A DNA stretch of 64,000 bases from Neoconidiobolus thromboides FSU 785 (GCA_025603075.1 MU626296.1:1-64000); one strand, 5' to 3'; shown: positions 34,119-45,309, counted from the first letter of the stretch. Program-made: numbers and translations. Notes: generated from the letters alone by a model not told the origin.

Positions 34119-35046
34119 ATGGCTGGTATTACAAAAGGTTTAAAGAGAGCACTTATGATAACCTCATTTGTGCTATTTGTTGCCGGTAGTATTGCAATTG
34201 GTATTAGTGCTTACTTCTTATTTTATCCATTTAAACGTCGAGCTATTATTATACAACCTCCAGTAATTTTAGGTAAAGAATCCTTGACTTTTAGCTAAAA
34301 ATGAAAAATAACCCTTAACTAGTTGCTTTATCTCTTGGTGTTCTAATGACAATATCTTCCATTATTTTATTATCTGTCTTTTTGAGTTCAAAGCTAAACA
34401 AAATGTTTTTATATGCATTTCGTGTAGTCATACTACTGACTCTTTTAGTAACCCTAGGTTTGGGAGCTTATATTTGGTTTAATTCTTTAAATGTATCAAG
34501 TGATTATAGCCATCGATGGAATGATTGGAGTGCCGAGATTAAAGGCATGTTCCAGGATGAAGTAAGAATTTTATTGTGTAAGTTTTTATCCAAACTAACG
34601 CTTCGAAGGGAAAATGCTGCGGCTATGATGGTGACAGAATGGTTTTGTCAAATTTTTGTACACAGGAAATGATTGATGCAAAAAACTCTGTCCCTTGCAA
34701 AAGTTCAATTCAAGAGTTCGTGAACTATTATTTACAAAATATTTATACAGCATTATTTCTATACGCAATTGTCGATTTCTTTACATTGCTTATGTGTCTC
34801 GTTACATTAAAGGCCTTACAAGATATGGAGCGCTATGAGAGATCCATGCGTAAAATGATTAATTTGCATAATTTGGAAGACTCACATTTAATGTCTCCAG
34901 AACAAGTATATGGCAATGAGGAATATGGTGATGAAGAGTATATCCAAGAAGCTGCATACAATCCACCTTACCCAAGACATCAGCGCAAAGAAAGTTATTT
35001 ACCTATGGCACAACATAGAGCTTCAGTAGTATACACATATACCTAA
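34119..35046 (+). CDS. Fungal tetraspanin, three exons
   Basis: Exons 34119-34272, 34323-34561 and 34609-35046 join in frame to 276 residues. Four membrane segments: about 13-36 (ALMITSFVLFVAGSIAIG), 54-72, 80-100 and 185-205 (FLYAIVDFFTLLMCLV). The large extracellular loop between the third and fourth has the diagnostic GKCCGYDGD with later Cys in NFCTQE and VPCKSS, the tetraspanin disulfide pattern. The CCG motif begins exon 3, directly after the splice junction, and the loop also has WNDWSAEIKGMFQ. Tetraspanins organise membrane microdomains; fungal members (Pls1/Tsp types) act in host penetration and hyphal growth. The Tyr- and Glu-rich cytoplasmic tail is long (~70 residues). Which tetraspanin class this is cannot be decided. 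Confidence 0.87.
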
Positions 35047-35170
35047 TAATATTTTCGATTAAACAAAATAGTTATGATCAATGTTTTATTTATAATTAAA
35101 TAACGTATATAATATAAAATCGAATAGCTTTTTGTTAGTTACATAATCGTTATTAATAATATGATTAAAA

Positions 35171-35207
35171 TTTTCTTTTTCTTTTTCTTTTTCTTTTTCT
35201 TTTTTTA
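35171..35207 (+). repeat. (CTTTTT)n microsatellite
   Basis: About five TTTTTC units in the 3' spacer after the tetraspanin gene. Confidence 0.85.
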
Positions 35208-35487
35208 TGTACCTATTTAACTGTGATAATAGACTGAATTAGAATTAGCTATATTTTAACATGCCATACAAGATAAAAAATATTACTTTATAAAAGCGTT
35301 TATAAGTGTTATCATATAATAGTGTTGCATCTTAAAGAATCATTTAAGTACAATATTAACAAACTTTAGGAATGTAGATGTACATAGTTGATTTTTGAAG
35401 TCATGGAATTGCTTTTATTGTTTAGCTAAAATTATAAAACTAACAAAATTAATGAAATTTTATTAAGCAACTTTTATAATAGGAACA

Positions 35488-35588
35488 TATGAGGAGGTAT
35501 TTTTTGTTTAAGAATTTTACCAACAGCCTTTCCACTCAAATAGTGCCTAAAAATAGAAAAGTAATGAAATTAAAAAAATACCCCCATA
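35488..35588 (+). mobile_element. Palindromic repeat, copy 6
   Basis: TATGAGGAGGTATTTTTTG at the left and TTAAAAAAATACCCCCATA at the right with TA flanks; interior TTTCCACTCAAATAGTGCCT. It ends 22 bp from the coatomer epsilon stop codon. Confidence 0.82.
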
Positions 35589-35610
35589 TAATACTTATAA
35601 AATAATAACT

Positions 35611-36711
35611 TTAATTTTCAATTGCATATTTTTGGCTTGCTACATCAAATTGTGTAGCCTTGGCATCCAAATTAACAATTAAAGGATGATTTGGATCAAT
35701 ATCTCTTAATTGACTAAAATTGTATTAGATAAGTTTAAACTTTGTATATTTAAAAATCTTACTTAATGTATCTCTGTTTAACTTCGGAGGGTTTCTCAGT
35801 AAGATCGGAACATACCGCCAAATTTGCAAGTGTATTTGGATCATTGTTATCCTTTAAAACAGTAAATAACAGCAATTTAGAACATTTTAATCTTACCTTG
35901 TTCATAGCTTCAAGGAGGATTTCTTCTGCTTCTTGATATTGCCCAACTTGTAAATAAGCAACAGCTTTTGAGTTCATTAATTTTACAGTATTAGCAAAAC
36001 TTTGTTGACTGATTTCATCAAATATAGCATATGCTTCTTCTAATTTATTTCCATTCTATCTCTAGTTAAATTTAAATGAAATAAAATTAAAACATAACTT
36101 ACTAATCTTAAATCAATCCAAGCTTCAATTAGTTGTATTAAGGGAACATCCTCAGCCCATGATTTGGCTTTGTTTAACTCTTTTTCTGCCAAATCAACTC
36201 TATCTAAAGCTAGTAATATTTGGACCTTATAGGAAACACTATCATGCTATTTTAATAAGTTAAAAATATCAATATTAAACTACCATTCAAGATGTTTAGG
36301 GTGAAGGCTCACTGCTTTAAGAGCCGGTTCGAGTTTATTAGCATGGATACATGCTAAAGCAAACAAAAGTTGTAAAGTAGGATTTAGAAGATTAGTTCCT
36401 TCATTAACAATGGCTTCCATTTCGTTGATAAGAGTGTCATCAACATTGTTTTTTGGATCTGTAATTTTGGATAATAATTTAATAACTTTAAATTCCGATG
36501 ATAAATCATTTTTGTTTAATTCAGTTGAAACCAAGTTATATTTTCCTAAGGCCAAATAAGCACGATACAATAACACTTTTAAGTCGGTTTGGTATTGGGA
36601 ATTGATTTGAGATTGCAAAGTGGTGCATTCATTTGCAACTGCTTGGTAAGCACCAAAATAAAATAAATTTTGGGCATTAAATAATGGGCTGTTAAGCATT
36701 TCTTCGGCCAT
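35611..36711 (-). CDS. SEC28: Coatomer subunit epsilon (COPI), five exons
   Basis: Exons (minus) 36711-36284, 36238-36103, 36055-35897, 35851-35763 and 35713-35611 are phase-compatible and give 304 residues (human COPE 308, yeast Sec28 296). The N-terminus LFNAQNLFYFGAYQAVANEC is the family start, followed by TPR-like helical repeats. Among them are LECVSYKVQILLALDRVDLA across the first junction, then NGNKLEEAYAIFDEI and the end region NDPNTLANLAV / PSEVKQRYINQLRDIDPNHP. As part of the B-subcomplex of the COPI coat it stabilises alpha-COP and serves Golgi-to-ER vesicle traffic. The first intron uses acceptor GATAG rather than the nearer AATAG, because only the former keeps the frame. Confidence 0.93.
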
Positions 36712-37321
36712 TGTTATATTGATCTTTTATTTGTAAAAACTGTTTTTGATTTTTTTGCTACTTCTATTATGTTTTTTGTGACAATTTAATTTTTATGTAG
36801 CCAATAAAAACGCTCCATTTAATCAAATTTAAATAGGAGGTACGTTTATTCAATTTTGTATTACTTGAAATTAAAAAAGAGACATTACCAATCAGTATTC
36901 AAAATTAAATATTAAATACATGATAAACATATATTATTTTATATATACATTTGCTTTATAATTAAGTTAGAATATAAATTAGAAGATTAATCTAATGAGT
37001 AGGTTTTAATGAAGTTAAAATACTATTATTTATATTATTTGTAGATGTTATACAGTACATTTCTGTTTCAAATAATTTTATACATTTCAACCACATAATA
37101 TGGTTTATACATTTCGATTAGATAATATAATATGTTGCATCATGAAATTCATATATTCACATATTAAACTAATTGAATTAAACTCACTTCATAATAAAAT
37201 TAATATTATAATGTAACAATAAAAATGATTATTCCAAAAAGTCAAATAAATGCTTATAATTCTTTTTTAATTTAAATTACCGACATGTAGTCAAATAATA
37301 ATATAATCTGATCCCAATCAT
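36712..37321. other. Intergenic region
   Basis: 610 bp between two minus-strand genes, the promoter of coatomer epsilon on the left side and the 3' end of glutamine synthetase on the right. No repeat recognised. Confidence 0.55.
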
Positions 37322-39607
37322 TCATGAGAAAAGGAGTTCGTGGTATTTAGGTAATGGCCATAATTTATCGGCAACCAAATTTTCTATTTGATCGGCATGG
37401 ACACGGGCTTCCTTCAATTCAGGGAAGATTTGTTTAGCACAGATCTCAGCACAAGCTTCAATATCTTCTTCTTCTTTCTCGTGTGCTTTCTTAATAAGAT
37501 CTTCAATCTTAGAAATTGATTCCCAAACGGAGTTGAGTAATGGTGTTGTTTCTTCAATTATCTTCTTCTCAGGGCCGAGTTCAAGATCTAATGCCTTAAG
37601 TGAGACTAAGGAATCGGTGATGATCTTACGATATTCAATGGCAGCTGGGATAACAGATTGGCGAAGGAGAGTGATGAGAGTGTTAGCTTCAACAAGGATA
37701 TCCTTGGAATAACGTTCCATAAGAATATGATAACGAGAAATAAGTTCGGTTTCAGAGTAGATACCAGTCTCTGATCCAATAAGCATAGACTTGTTCACAG
37801 GTTCTAAAAGTTGTTTGAAGGCATCAATGGAGTTGTTAATACTTAATAGTCCACGTTTTTCTGCTTCATCTCTCCATTCATTAGAGTAATTATCACCTTC
37901 GAAACGGACTGGTTTAGTCTTCTTAATGTATTCACGGATAACAGCAAGCTTATCTTCATCAGTGACATATGGTTTATCGCCCTTTTGTTTCAATAAAGCT
38001 TTGGTAATTTCGCGTACTGAAGAGGCAAAGGCTACGTTGAGTAAAGCAACTGGGAAGGAAGGTGATTGTTTAGAACCAACAGCACGGAACTCAAACTTGT
38101 TACCAGTGAAGGCAAAAGGAGAAGTACGATTACGATCAGTAAGATCACGATCAATGTTTGGAAGGGTTGGGACCTTAAGATCAAGAATGGTACCACCAAG
38201 CTTAATGGTTTGGATTGAAGGAAGAGAGAATGATTTGATTGGACGAGATTCTTCAATAGAGTTTAAGACCTCAGAAATATGCTCACCTAAAAAGACTGAG
38301 ATAATACCAGGTGGAGCTTCATGGGCACCTAAACGATGATCATTACTTGCACTTGCAATAGAAGCACGAAGTAAACCACCGTGTCTATGGACAGCATCAA
38401 GGGTAGCTAAAACAACTAACAAGAAACGATAATTGGTTTCTGGGCGAACTGATGGGTCAAGTAAATTTGAACCACGGTCAGTAGAAAGAGCCCAATTACA
38501 ATGTTTACCTGATCCATTAACACCAGCAAAAGGCTTCTCGTGGTAAAGAACTTGAAGGTTATTACGTTGAGCAGTCTTATGAAGGACGTCCATGGTAAGA
38601 AGATTGTGATCAACAGCGATTGCAGCTTCTTCGAAAATTGGAGCAATTTCAAATTGGCCTGGAGCAACTTCATTGTGTCTGGTTTTAACTGGTACACCTA
38701 ATTTATAAAGTTCAATTTCAGCATCGTTGATCATCTTCAAAACACGGCTAGGTACTCCACCAAAGTAATGATCTTCCATCTGTTGATGCTTAGGGGGTAA
38801 ATGACCTAAAAGGGTACGCCCAGTGATTTTAAGATCTGGTCTTAAACTTAAAAGGGAACGTTCAACAACAAAGAATTCTTGTTCAGTTCCTAAAGTTGGG
38901 TAAACGCGGCTAACGTATGGTGGGGAACCAGCTGGGGTTGGGTCAATCAAATTTAAAAGTTCACAGGTTGCACTGTTCACTACTTCATTAGAACGTAGTA
39001 AAATAGTTTTTTGGTCTAAAGCATCGCCATTATAGGAAATATAGACTGATGGGATATAAAGGACTGAAGTACCATTTGGAGCAGGGCGGATAAACATAGG
39101 GGAAGTGGTATCCCAGACAGTGTAACCACGAGCTTCGAAAGTAGAACGAACACCACCAGATGGGAAAGAAGATGCATCAGGCTCGGATTGGAGAAGTTGG
39201 GATCCTGAGAAAGTGTCAATTGGGGAAGCTTCTTCACCACTAAAGTTTGCATTCATACGTAAACTAAGGAAAGAATCATGCTTTTCGGCAGTAGAATCAG
39301 TCAAAGGTTGGAACCAATGGGTAAAGTGAGTAGCACCTCTTTCCATGGACCAAACACGTACAGCATGGGCAATAGCATCAGCAGTAACTTTGTCTAAATT
39401 TTGGCGACCTCTTAATTGTTTAAGGAAGGAAGTGAAAATAGGCTTTGGTAAGGCTTTGGCCATGGATTTTAATCCAAAGACTAAAGTACCGAAATTCTCG
39501 GATGGAGCATTGGATTGATTTTTATCTAAAGGAGTGATTTCAGGAACAGACTCAGCAACTTTGGATACATTGGCAAGTATAGCCTGGCTACGGAGATTGG
39601 CAGACAT
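37322..39607 (-). CDS. glnN: Glutamine synthetase, type III (GlnN family)
   Basis: 761 residues, intronless, about the size of GSIII (~700-730) and twice that of fungal GSII (~360). It forms glutamine from glutamate, ammonia and ATP. The GSIII N-terminal part includes ATHFTHWFQPLTDSTAEKHD (93-112). The catalytic C-terminal part has GTEQEFFVV (240-248), RHNEVAPGQFEIAP (310-323), GVNGSGKHCNW (362-372) and the GSIII signature NDHRLGAHEAPPG (422-434). GSIII is known mainly from bacteria, slime moulds and several algal/protist groups, so a fungal-looking chromosome is an uncommon place. Codon use is more GC-rich and biased than in neighbours, as expected for high expression. A CTATAAAA box lies about 45 nt before the ATG. 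Confidence 0.97.
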   Translation of the reverse strand: MSANLRSQAILANVSKVAESVPEITPLDKNQSNAPSENFGTLVFGLKSMAKALPKPIFTSFLKQLRGRQNLDKVTADAIAHAVRVWSMERGATHFTHWFQPLTDSTAEKHDSFLSLRMNANFSGEEASPIDTFSGSQLLQSEPDASSFPSGGVRSTFEARGYTVWDTTSPMFIRPAPNGTSVLYIPSVYISYNGDALDQKTILLRSNEVVNSATCELLNLIDPTPAGSPPYVSRVYPTLGTEQEFFVVERSLLSLRPDLKITGRTLLGHLPPKHQQMEDHYFGGVPSRVLKMINDAEIELYKLGVPVKTRHNEVAPGQFEIAPIFEEAAIAVDHNLLTMDVLHKTAQRNNLQVLYHEKPFAGVNGSGKHCNWALSTDRGSNLLDPSVRPETNYRFLLVVLATLDAVHRHGGLLRASIASASNDHRLGAHEAPPGIISVFLGEHISEVLNSIEESRPIKSFSLPSIQTIKLGGTILDLKVPTLPNIDRDLTDRNRTSPFAFTGNKFEFRAVGSKQSPSFPVALLNVAFASSVREITKALLKQKGDKPYVTDEDKLAVIREYIKKTKPVRFEGDNYSNEWRDEAEKRGLLSINNSIDAFKQLLEPVNKSMLIGSETGIYSETELISRYHILMERYSKDILVEANTLITLLRQSVIPAAIEYRKIITDSLVSLKALDLELGPEKKIIEETTPLLNSVWESISKIEDLIKKAHEKEEEDIEACAEICAKQIFPELKEARVHADQIENLVADKLWPLPKYHELLFS

Positions 39608-39648
39608 GATAATAAGAAAAAATAAAAGTAAAAAATGTTAAGTATTGA

Positions 39649-39656
39649 TTTTATAG
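39649..39656 (-). promoter_or_regulatory. TATA box of glutamine synthetase gene
   Basis: CTATAAAA on the minus strand, 42-49 nt before the ATG at 39607. Confidence 0.45.
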
Positions 39657-40470
39657 CCTATCAAATTATAGGTGATGATATATAAATAAATTTGGTGGGT
39701 GATAATCAATGAATAGACTACTTTAATTCGCTATATCTATAAAAGTAAAATTATTAGGAGCTTATCGTCTTTATTTATCAGGTGAAATCAGAAGGTGATT
39801 ACGTAGATAAAAGATAAAGAAAAGAAATTGAAATAATTACCTTAAAATTTTAAAATTTAATTTGCATATTCTTTCACAATGTACTGTATTTATACCCTGA
39901 CTCAACATGACATCTTGATTGCAAAATAATAAAGACGCAAAAATCCGAAAAATTTACCCTATATAAAACCACAAACATATGGTATTATATTCCATAAATC
40001 CAACAATAAACATCATTTGCTGTTATAGCTATTATTTTATAATCAGCTTTAATTATTTTCCATTTAAGCGTATTCAGATATGTTGAATTAAGCTTATACT
40101 AAATGGCTAAAATTTTATATTAAATTTAACTTTACTCAACTATTAGTTTTAATTTCTTGTAATAGAAGATTTTATGATTAGCCTAAAGTCAGTAATAAAA
40201 ACATATCAAATTTAACCAATTAAAAGCGTATTTTAAGTAGATATTTTTATCTTTGAAACTATTATTCTATTATTTTATTATTCTATTATAATGTTATAAT
40301 ATTATATTGAGGTAAAATCAAAAATCTTTAAAATATCATAACATCTTTTAACCAAGTTTAATCTTGCAAATAGATAGCTTATTTCGAACTAAGTAAAAAA
40401 GGTGATTATTTTTTATTCTTTTGCTTAATTTGCAAAATTTGCAAAGGGCCGATGGTAAAAAAATTGAATC

Positions 40471-40570
40471 TATTGAGATGTTTTTTGGTTTCATCGCTTT
40501 TTCGTTTTTAAGCGTTGTTTAAGTGGAAAAATTGCTAGTGGAATTTTTAAACAAAAAATACATCCCCATA
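40471..40570 (-). mobile_element. Palindromic repeat, copy 7
   Basis: TATTGAGATGTTTTTTGG at one end, AAAAAATACATCCCCATA at the other, TA on both sides, interior AAGCGTTGTTTAAGTGGAAA. Same orientation as copy 8. Confidence 0.85.
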
Positions 40571-40654
40571 TGCTATAAATTAACCCATATATTCAATATA
40601 TTTATTGGTATTTATTAAAAAATTATTCGCATATATTTAGTTTAAGTATTACTA

Positions 40655-40759
40655 TATGGGGATGTTTTTTTTGATTTCATTACTTTTCCATTTTTTTAAG
40701 CGCTATTTGAGTGGAAAAATTACTAGTAAAATTCTTAAACATAAAAACACATCCTCATA
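40655..40759 (-). mobile_element. Palindromic repeat, copy 8
   Basis: TATGGGGATGTTTTTTTTG to AAACACATCCTCATA, TA flanks, interior AAGCGCTATTTGAGTGGAAA, nearly the exact reverse of copy 2. Confidence 0.88.
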
Positions 40760-40984
40760 TAAATACTTCATTTTTATAAATTTGGATGTTGTATTTATAT
40801 TTATATTTATTCTTATATTTGTATTTGTTATATTTATTTTTCAGTTCATCTTTTACATATTTCTGTTTTATTTATTATTTTCCAATCTTTATAATAAGTT
40901 AAAATTTAAAATTTAAAAATAATAAAAGTAGAATATAATAATTAAACAAAAATAAATCACTATAAATTAACAATTATAATTTTA

Positions 40985-42493
40985 TTAGAATAAGAGGTAT
41001 AATACAATAGTGATTAAATAATAATAATTGAATAGAATCAAACTACTATTTGAATTAAAGGTTGGTATATTTTTTAAACAGGGGTTGATAGTGTATCCGA
41101 TTTTATTTAGCATCTTGATTAGATTTTTATCAAAGCCTAAATTGTTATAATCAAAGTCTGGTATTGTATTTTTACCTGGAATCAATTCCCCATTGATATT
41201 AATCGGTGAATCGCTTGATAGTGTATGGATTAAAGACAATCCTTTTTTAAAAGTATCTGTTGTATATAAAGGTAGTAACATAGATTGATTATCTTCATTG
41301 TCTTCTTCTTTAAGTAAAAAGAAAGAAGCATTATAAGTTAGAGAAGATTTATAGATTTTGTTGGCGGCAGTATAAAACTTCGAAGTTAATAATTTGTTAG
41401 TGAATCCGGTGTAAGTTAAATCAACATAGTCATCAATTGAGTCTCTTATTAAATTATAGTAGTACTCAAATGTTATTTGTTCGGTATTACTCTCTCCATT
41501 TGGTTGAAATATTAAATATTTATCGTATATGTATGGCCTTTTAATTCCATTAACTCTCCTATCATCAATTTTGATTGATGGTAGTAATATACTATCATCG
41601 TCGTTTTCACTTAATTTAACTTTATTTAAAGATGTCATTATTCCCAATCCGTGCAACAACTCATGTAATACTAAGTGATATATAGTTAAATAATTTATTA
41701 CTTTATTATACTAATCCAATTTACCTATCAATTCGAATTCATATTGATCTTCTTCAATTTTTCCATCATTCTAATATAAAGATAAGTCATTTAATATAAA
41801 CAGATAATTTTAGCTTTACTTTAAACCATAGAAGCTTTTTTTGACTTGAATCGTGCTCTATTTTAAATATAAGTATTTGGTACATTATTGATGTATTATT
41901 TATAGTTACCTATTATTATATCAAATGGATTTAAATCCAGATCGTTATCATATTGCTTTATGAGTGCCTATAATAATTTTAGTATAAAAAATAGCAGAAA
42001 CAATAAACGGTAGTATTACTTGTGGGTATAAATAATTTGGGTCTAAAGGTAATAGTGATATTGTTTCGATAGGAAAGAAACCGCCAGATATACCATTATT
42101 TGATAATTCATTTGAATCATTTTCGTTACATGTCAATAGCCTATTTTTGGTCTGCGTACCATTATTCAATAGTGGATTTGTTACTTTACTCGTTGATTGA
42201 CATTGATTTCTATATGATTTCGTCAACATGCTGTCATTAATTTACTGATATTATTTTATTTACCTCCACTTAACACTCAGTGTGATTGTGTTTTGTAGTT
42301 CTAATAGACCAGACAACCTTTTTGTTGCATCCAAATAGGTATTATATATATTGTTGCATAGGGACGTATTTGTTTCTTGTGCATTGCATATAAATTCTTT
42401 AATTTCAAACATATTTATAACTCCTGCATTATTTTGTACTCCACAATAAGTATATTTGACATAAAATAGTATCCAATATAATTTAAATTTCAT
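40985..42493 (-). CDS. Secreted HExxH zinc metallopeptidase-like protein with hydrophobic C-terminus, six exons
   Basis: Exons (minus) 42493-42264, 42230-42020, 41967-41910, 41857-41820, 41770-41725 and 41670-40985 keep frame and give 422 residues. The N-terminus KFKLYWILFYVKYTYC is a signal peptide. The zinc motif is LHELLHGLGIMTS, split so that exon 6 begins two residues before it. It is preceded by ALIKQYDNDLDLNPFDIII and WFKNDGKIEEDQYEFELI, the layout of uncharacterised secreted fungal proteins with HELxHGLGF motifs. The chain ends NSNSS followed by a hydrophobic tail (LILFNYYYLITIVLYLLF), as in GPI-anchored proteins. A surface metallopeptidase is therefore likely; the substrate is unknown and the family is not firmly named. 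The first intron is only 33 nt. First ATG chosen; upstream codons are a poly-T stretch. Confidence 0.77.
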
Positions 42494-43643
42494 AATTTTA
42501 TTCAAAAAAAACAAAAAAAACAATCAATGCTCTATTGTTACATTATAAATGTTAGTTGTATGTTTATTTCTTTTTTTATTTATTTAAAACTACGGCTATA
42601 TAATTAAGAGACTGTAAATGCCTAACTGTTACTAATTAAATTAATTCAAAGTTTTTAATTTTAATTCATTCTCAGTATTAAAAATGAAGCTTAATTTTGT
42701 GTTCGAATTTTAAAAAAATCTCAGTGAATCTAAAATGACTTCAGTTTCGGCAATTTTAAACTTGTTTTTTTTATTACTGAATTTTTACCATATAAAACAC
42801 TCCCCCTTTTTATTCATTAAATGCATAATAATTAAAGCTTTACTTTATTAAGCATATTAAGTAAGTAAGTTACTTCATATGAACCTAACTTATAATCAGT
42901 GAACCAAAATGTACAGTTACTTATTTTTAACTAATTAATTTTGGCTAATACTACCCCCGCCACCCTTAACTATTTATTCTTTTATATAATTATTTAATAA
43001 TATCAAAATATCATTCTATATTTTCATCTATTAAACAATAGCAAACTTATTTTATAACCAAATATATTAGAAGATTGGTTTTTATATCATATGGGTACAA
43101 TGTGATCGCTATAATTTTTTTAAAAGATATTATTTGATGATTTTGTTTCTTATATTAAAATGGGATTTATCATACTTTGATATAGATTATTTTTTACAAT
43201 CTATCAAGCTTTTTATAACAAAAAAGGAAAACACGTCTACTGCAACTAATTATCTCATTTTTTGAAATGGAATTATGTAATTTTGTTTAACAGATAATAC
43301 AAAAATATTATTCCTTTTCAAATAATTTTAAAAATTAAAATATAATAATTATGTTTTATAAACCCTTAATATTTTCGATTTAAATTCGAATTCATGTGTT
43401 AAATTTTATTTCAAACCCTATTTTTTTACCCTTCGTGATAAGGGACATTTAAATTTAAAATGTTATAGTAAACTCTCTTATTTATATTATGACTATTTCC
43501 AACTTCAAAATTTAAACGTGACTTGAGGTTCTAAGCAATTGGAATTTCAACGATAAAATAATGTTGACAATGTGATGTGAAACCAAGTCAAAAAAGGCAT
43601 TGTTAAAATAGGAAGTGGTGAGATAATTTGAACTCATAAACAG
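42494..43643. other. Divergent intergenic region
   Basis: 1.15 kb between the metallopeptidase and transporter copy 2; no gene, repeat copy or RNA recognised. The short C-rich stretches (ACTCCCCC, ACCCCCGCC) are unusual for the background. Confidence 0.5.
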
Positions 43644-43651
43644 TATATAAG
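43644..43651 (+). promoter_or_regulatory. TATA box of transporter copy 2
   Basis: TATATAAG 58 nt before the ATG at 43702. Confidence 0.42.
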
Positions 43652-43701
43652 CAACTAATCTGAAAATCAACAACAAAAAATTCCTTTTTAAAAATAAAAA
43701 G

Positions 43702-45309
43702 ATGGCTGTAAAAGATGTTAATGACGCTTTTGATGGTGTCAAAGAAACTGGTTCCGTTGATGTTCCTGCTCCACAAGTTATAAGAAGACCTGGTGAAAAT
43801 TGGGGTATGTTTACACTAAGAAAACTATTTGCTAGAAAGAATGTTGAGAATTTGATTAATTCTACAGAAGATACTGGTATGAAGCGTAGGCTGAATGCTA
43901 TTCATTTAACTGGTATCGGAGTAGGTTGTATTGTAGGTACCGGTATCTTTGTATATTCTGGTATTGTTGCAAGACGTGATGCTGGTCCTGCTGTTGTTTT
44001 GTCGTTTGCTATTGCTGGTTTCGTTGCTGCTTTAGCTGCACTTTGTTATTCTGAAATCGCTGCTATGATTCCTATTGCTGGTTCTGCTTACTCTTATACT
44101 TACACAACTATGGGTGAATTTGTATCTTGGATTGTCGGTTGGGTACTAATATTAGAGTATTTGGTTGGTTCCGCTGCTGTAGGTGTGGGATGGTCTGCTT
44201 ATCTTATGCGTTTCTTTGGTGACGCTTTTGGATGGCATCCACCATTAGGGCTCACTAAAGCATTTGTATCATGGAATGAAGAAACAAGTAGCTTTGAGCT
44301 TACAGGTCATTACTTTAACATTCCTGCAGTAGTTATTATAATGACATGTACTTTACTATTAATTTTATCCTCTCGTGAATCTGCTACTGCTACTGTTGTT
44401 GCAGTTGTTATAAAATTAACGGTAATTCTTTTATTTATATTTGCTTGTGCTGGAGACGTTGACGTTGCTAATTATAATCCATTTGTCCCTAGCGCAGATC
44501 CTAACGTATCTGGTAGATATGGTGGAATGGGTGTATTAAAAGGAGCTTCTATTGTATTCTTTTGTTACACTGGATTTGATTCCGTCTCGACTGCTGCACA
44601 AGAAGCCAAAAATCCAGCTAGAGACATGCCTATTGGTATCATTGGTTCTTTAGTTATTTCAACTGCACTTTATATTGCCGTGTGCTTGGTCTTAGTAGGT
44701 ATTGTTCCTTATTATGAAATTGACACCGAAAGTCCAATTACTTTTGCAACTTCTTATGTCAACAAAAATTGGTTATCTATTGCTATTGGCCTTTCAGCTG
44801 TACTTGGTATGATCACCGCAGCAATTGTTACCATGATGGCCCAAGCTCGTATCTTTTATGCAATGTCTCGTGATGGTCTTTTACCTAGATTCTTTGGAAG
44901 AGTTCATCATAAATTTGGTACTCCATGGGTGAGTCAGCTTATTGTAGGATGTCTTTCTTCATTATTAGCTGCCATCTTTCCAATTGATCTTTTAGGTACA
45001 TTGTCAGGTATGGGTACACTTTTCGGTTTCTTCCTTGTATGTCTCGGAGTTATGATCCTCCGTATTAGAAGGCCAGATCTCCCACGTCCATTCCGTGTTC
45101 CATTAGGACCTTATGTAATCCCATTGCTTGGAGCTTTATTCTCGATCGCTTTAGTGTTTACATCCCCACCATCTTCATTAGCTCGTCTTTTCATATGGCT
45201 TGGTATTGGCATACTTGTTTACATTTGCTATGGATTCCGTAACTCCCGTGTAAATCATCCAGAGAAATTCATTGGAAATGATTTTGAGAAGATCATTCGT
45301 GAACACTAA
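43702..45309 (+). CDS. APC-superfamily amino-acid transporter (CAT type), copy 2
   Basis: 535 residues, intronless, the same length as copy 1 and about 85% identical along its whole length, including the N-terminal ETGSVDVPAPQVIRRPGENW and the C-terminal FRNSRVNHPEKFIGNDFEKI. APC signature HLTGIGVGCIVGTGIFVYSG in helix 1, loop GFDSVSTAAQEAKNPARDMP, C-terminal RPFRVPLGPYVIPLLG. Substitutions relative to copy 1 cluster in the first 100 residues and in the loop around WHPPLGLTKAFVSWNEE. The arrangement (opposite strands, 18 kb apart) suggests an old duplication with selection on both copies. Predicted uptake of amino acids; substrate unknown. Confidence 0.95.
   Translation: MAVKDVNDAFDGVKETGSVDVPAPQVIRRPGENWGMFTLRKLFARKNVENLINSTEDTGMKRRLNAIHLTGIGVGCIVGTGIFVYSGIVARRDAGPAVVLSFAIAGFVAALAALCYSEIAAMIPIAGSAYSYTYTTMGEFVSWIVGWVLILEYLVGSAAVGVGWSAYLMRFFGDAFGWHPPLGLTKAFVSWNEETSSFELTGHYFNIPAVVIIMTCTLLLILSSRESATATVVAVVIKLTVILLFIFACAGDVDVANYNPFVPSADPNVSGRYGGMGVLKGASIVFFCYTGFDSVSTAAQEAKNPARDMPIGIIGSLVISTALYIAVCLVLVGIVPYYEIDTESPITFATSYVNKNWLSIAIGLSAVLGMITAAIVTMMAQARIFYAMSRDGLLPRFFGRVHHKFGTPWVSQLIVGCLSSLLAAIFPIDLLGTLSGMGTLFGFFLVCLGVMILRIRRPDLPRPFRVPLGPYVIPLLGALFSIALVFTSPPSSLARLFIWLGIGILVYICYGFRNSRVNHPEKFIGNDFEKIIREH

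Larger units (their letters stand above)
35047..35610. other. Convergent intergenic region
   Basis: 564 bp between the tetraspanin and coatomer epsilon 3' ends, containing the microsatellite at 35171 and palindromic repeat copy 6; the rest is featureless. Confidence 0.55.
39657..40984. other. Intergenic region with two palindromic repeats
   Basis: 1.3 kb between glutamine synthetase promoter and the metallopeptidase 3' end. The repeat copies at 40471 and 40655 lie only 84 bp apart; an ORF at 40656-40916 starts inside the second copy and runs into low-complexity T/A sequence, so it is not called. Confidence 0.6.

Noticed and set aside
34346-34672. 108-codon ORF as a complete protein
   Set aside because: It is exon 2 of the tetraspanin read through its intron; the spliced model explains the CCG loop and the fourth membrane segment.
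37926-38339. 137-codon ORF within the glutamine synthetase locus
   Set aside because: Antisense shadow of a strongly codon-biased gene; no family features.
40656-40916. 86-codon plus-strand ORF starting MGMFFLISLLF
   Set aside because: Starts inside palindromic repeat copy 8 and continues into T/A low-complexity sequence; looks hydrophobic only because of the T richness.
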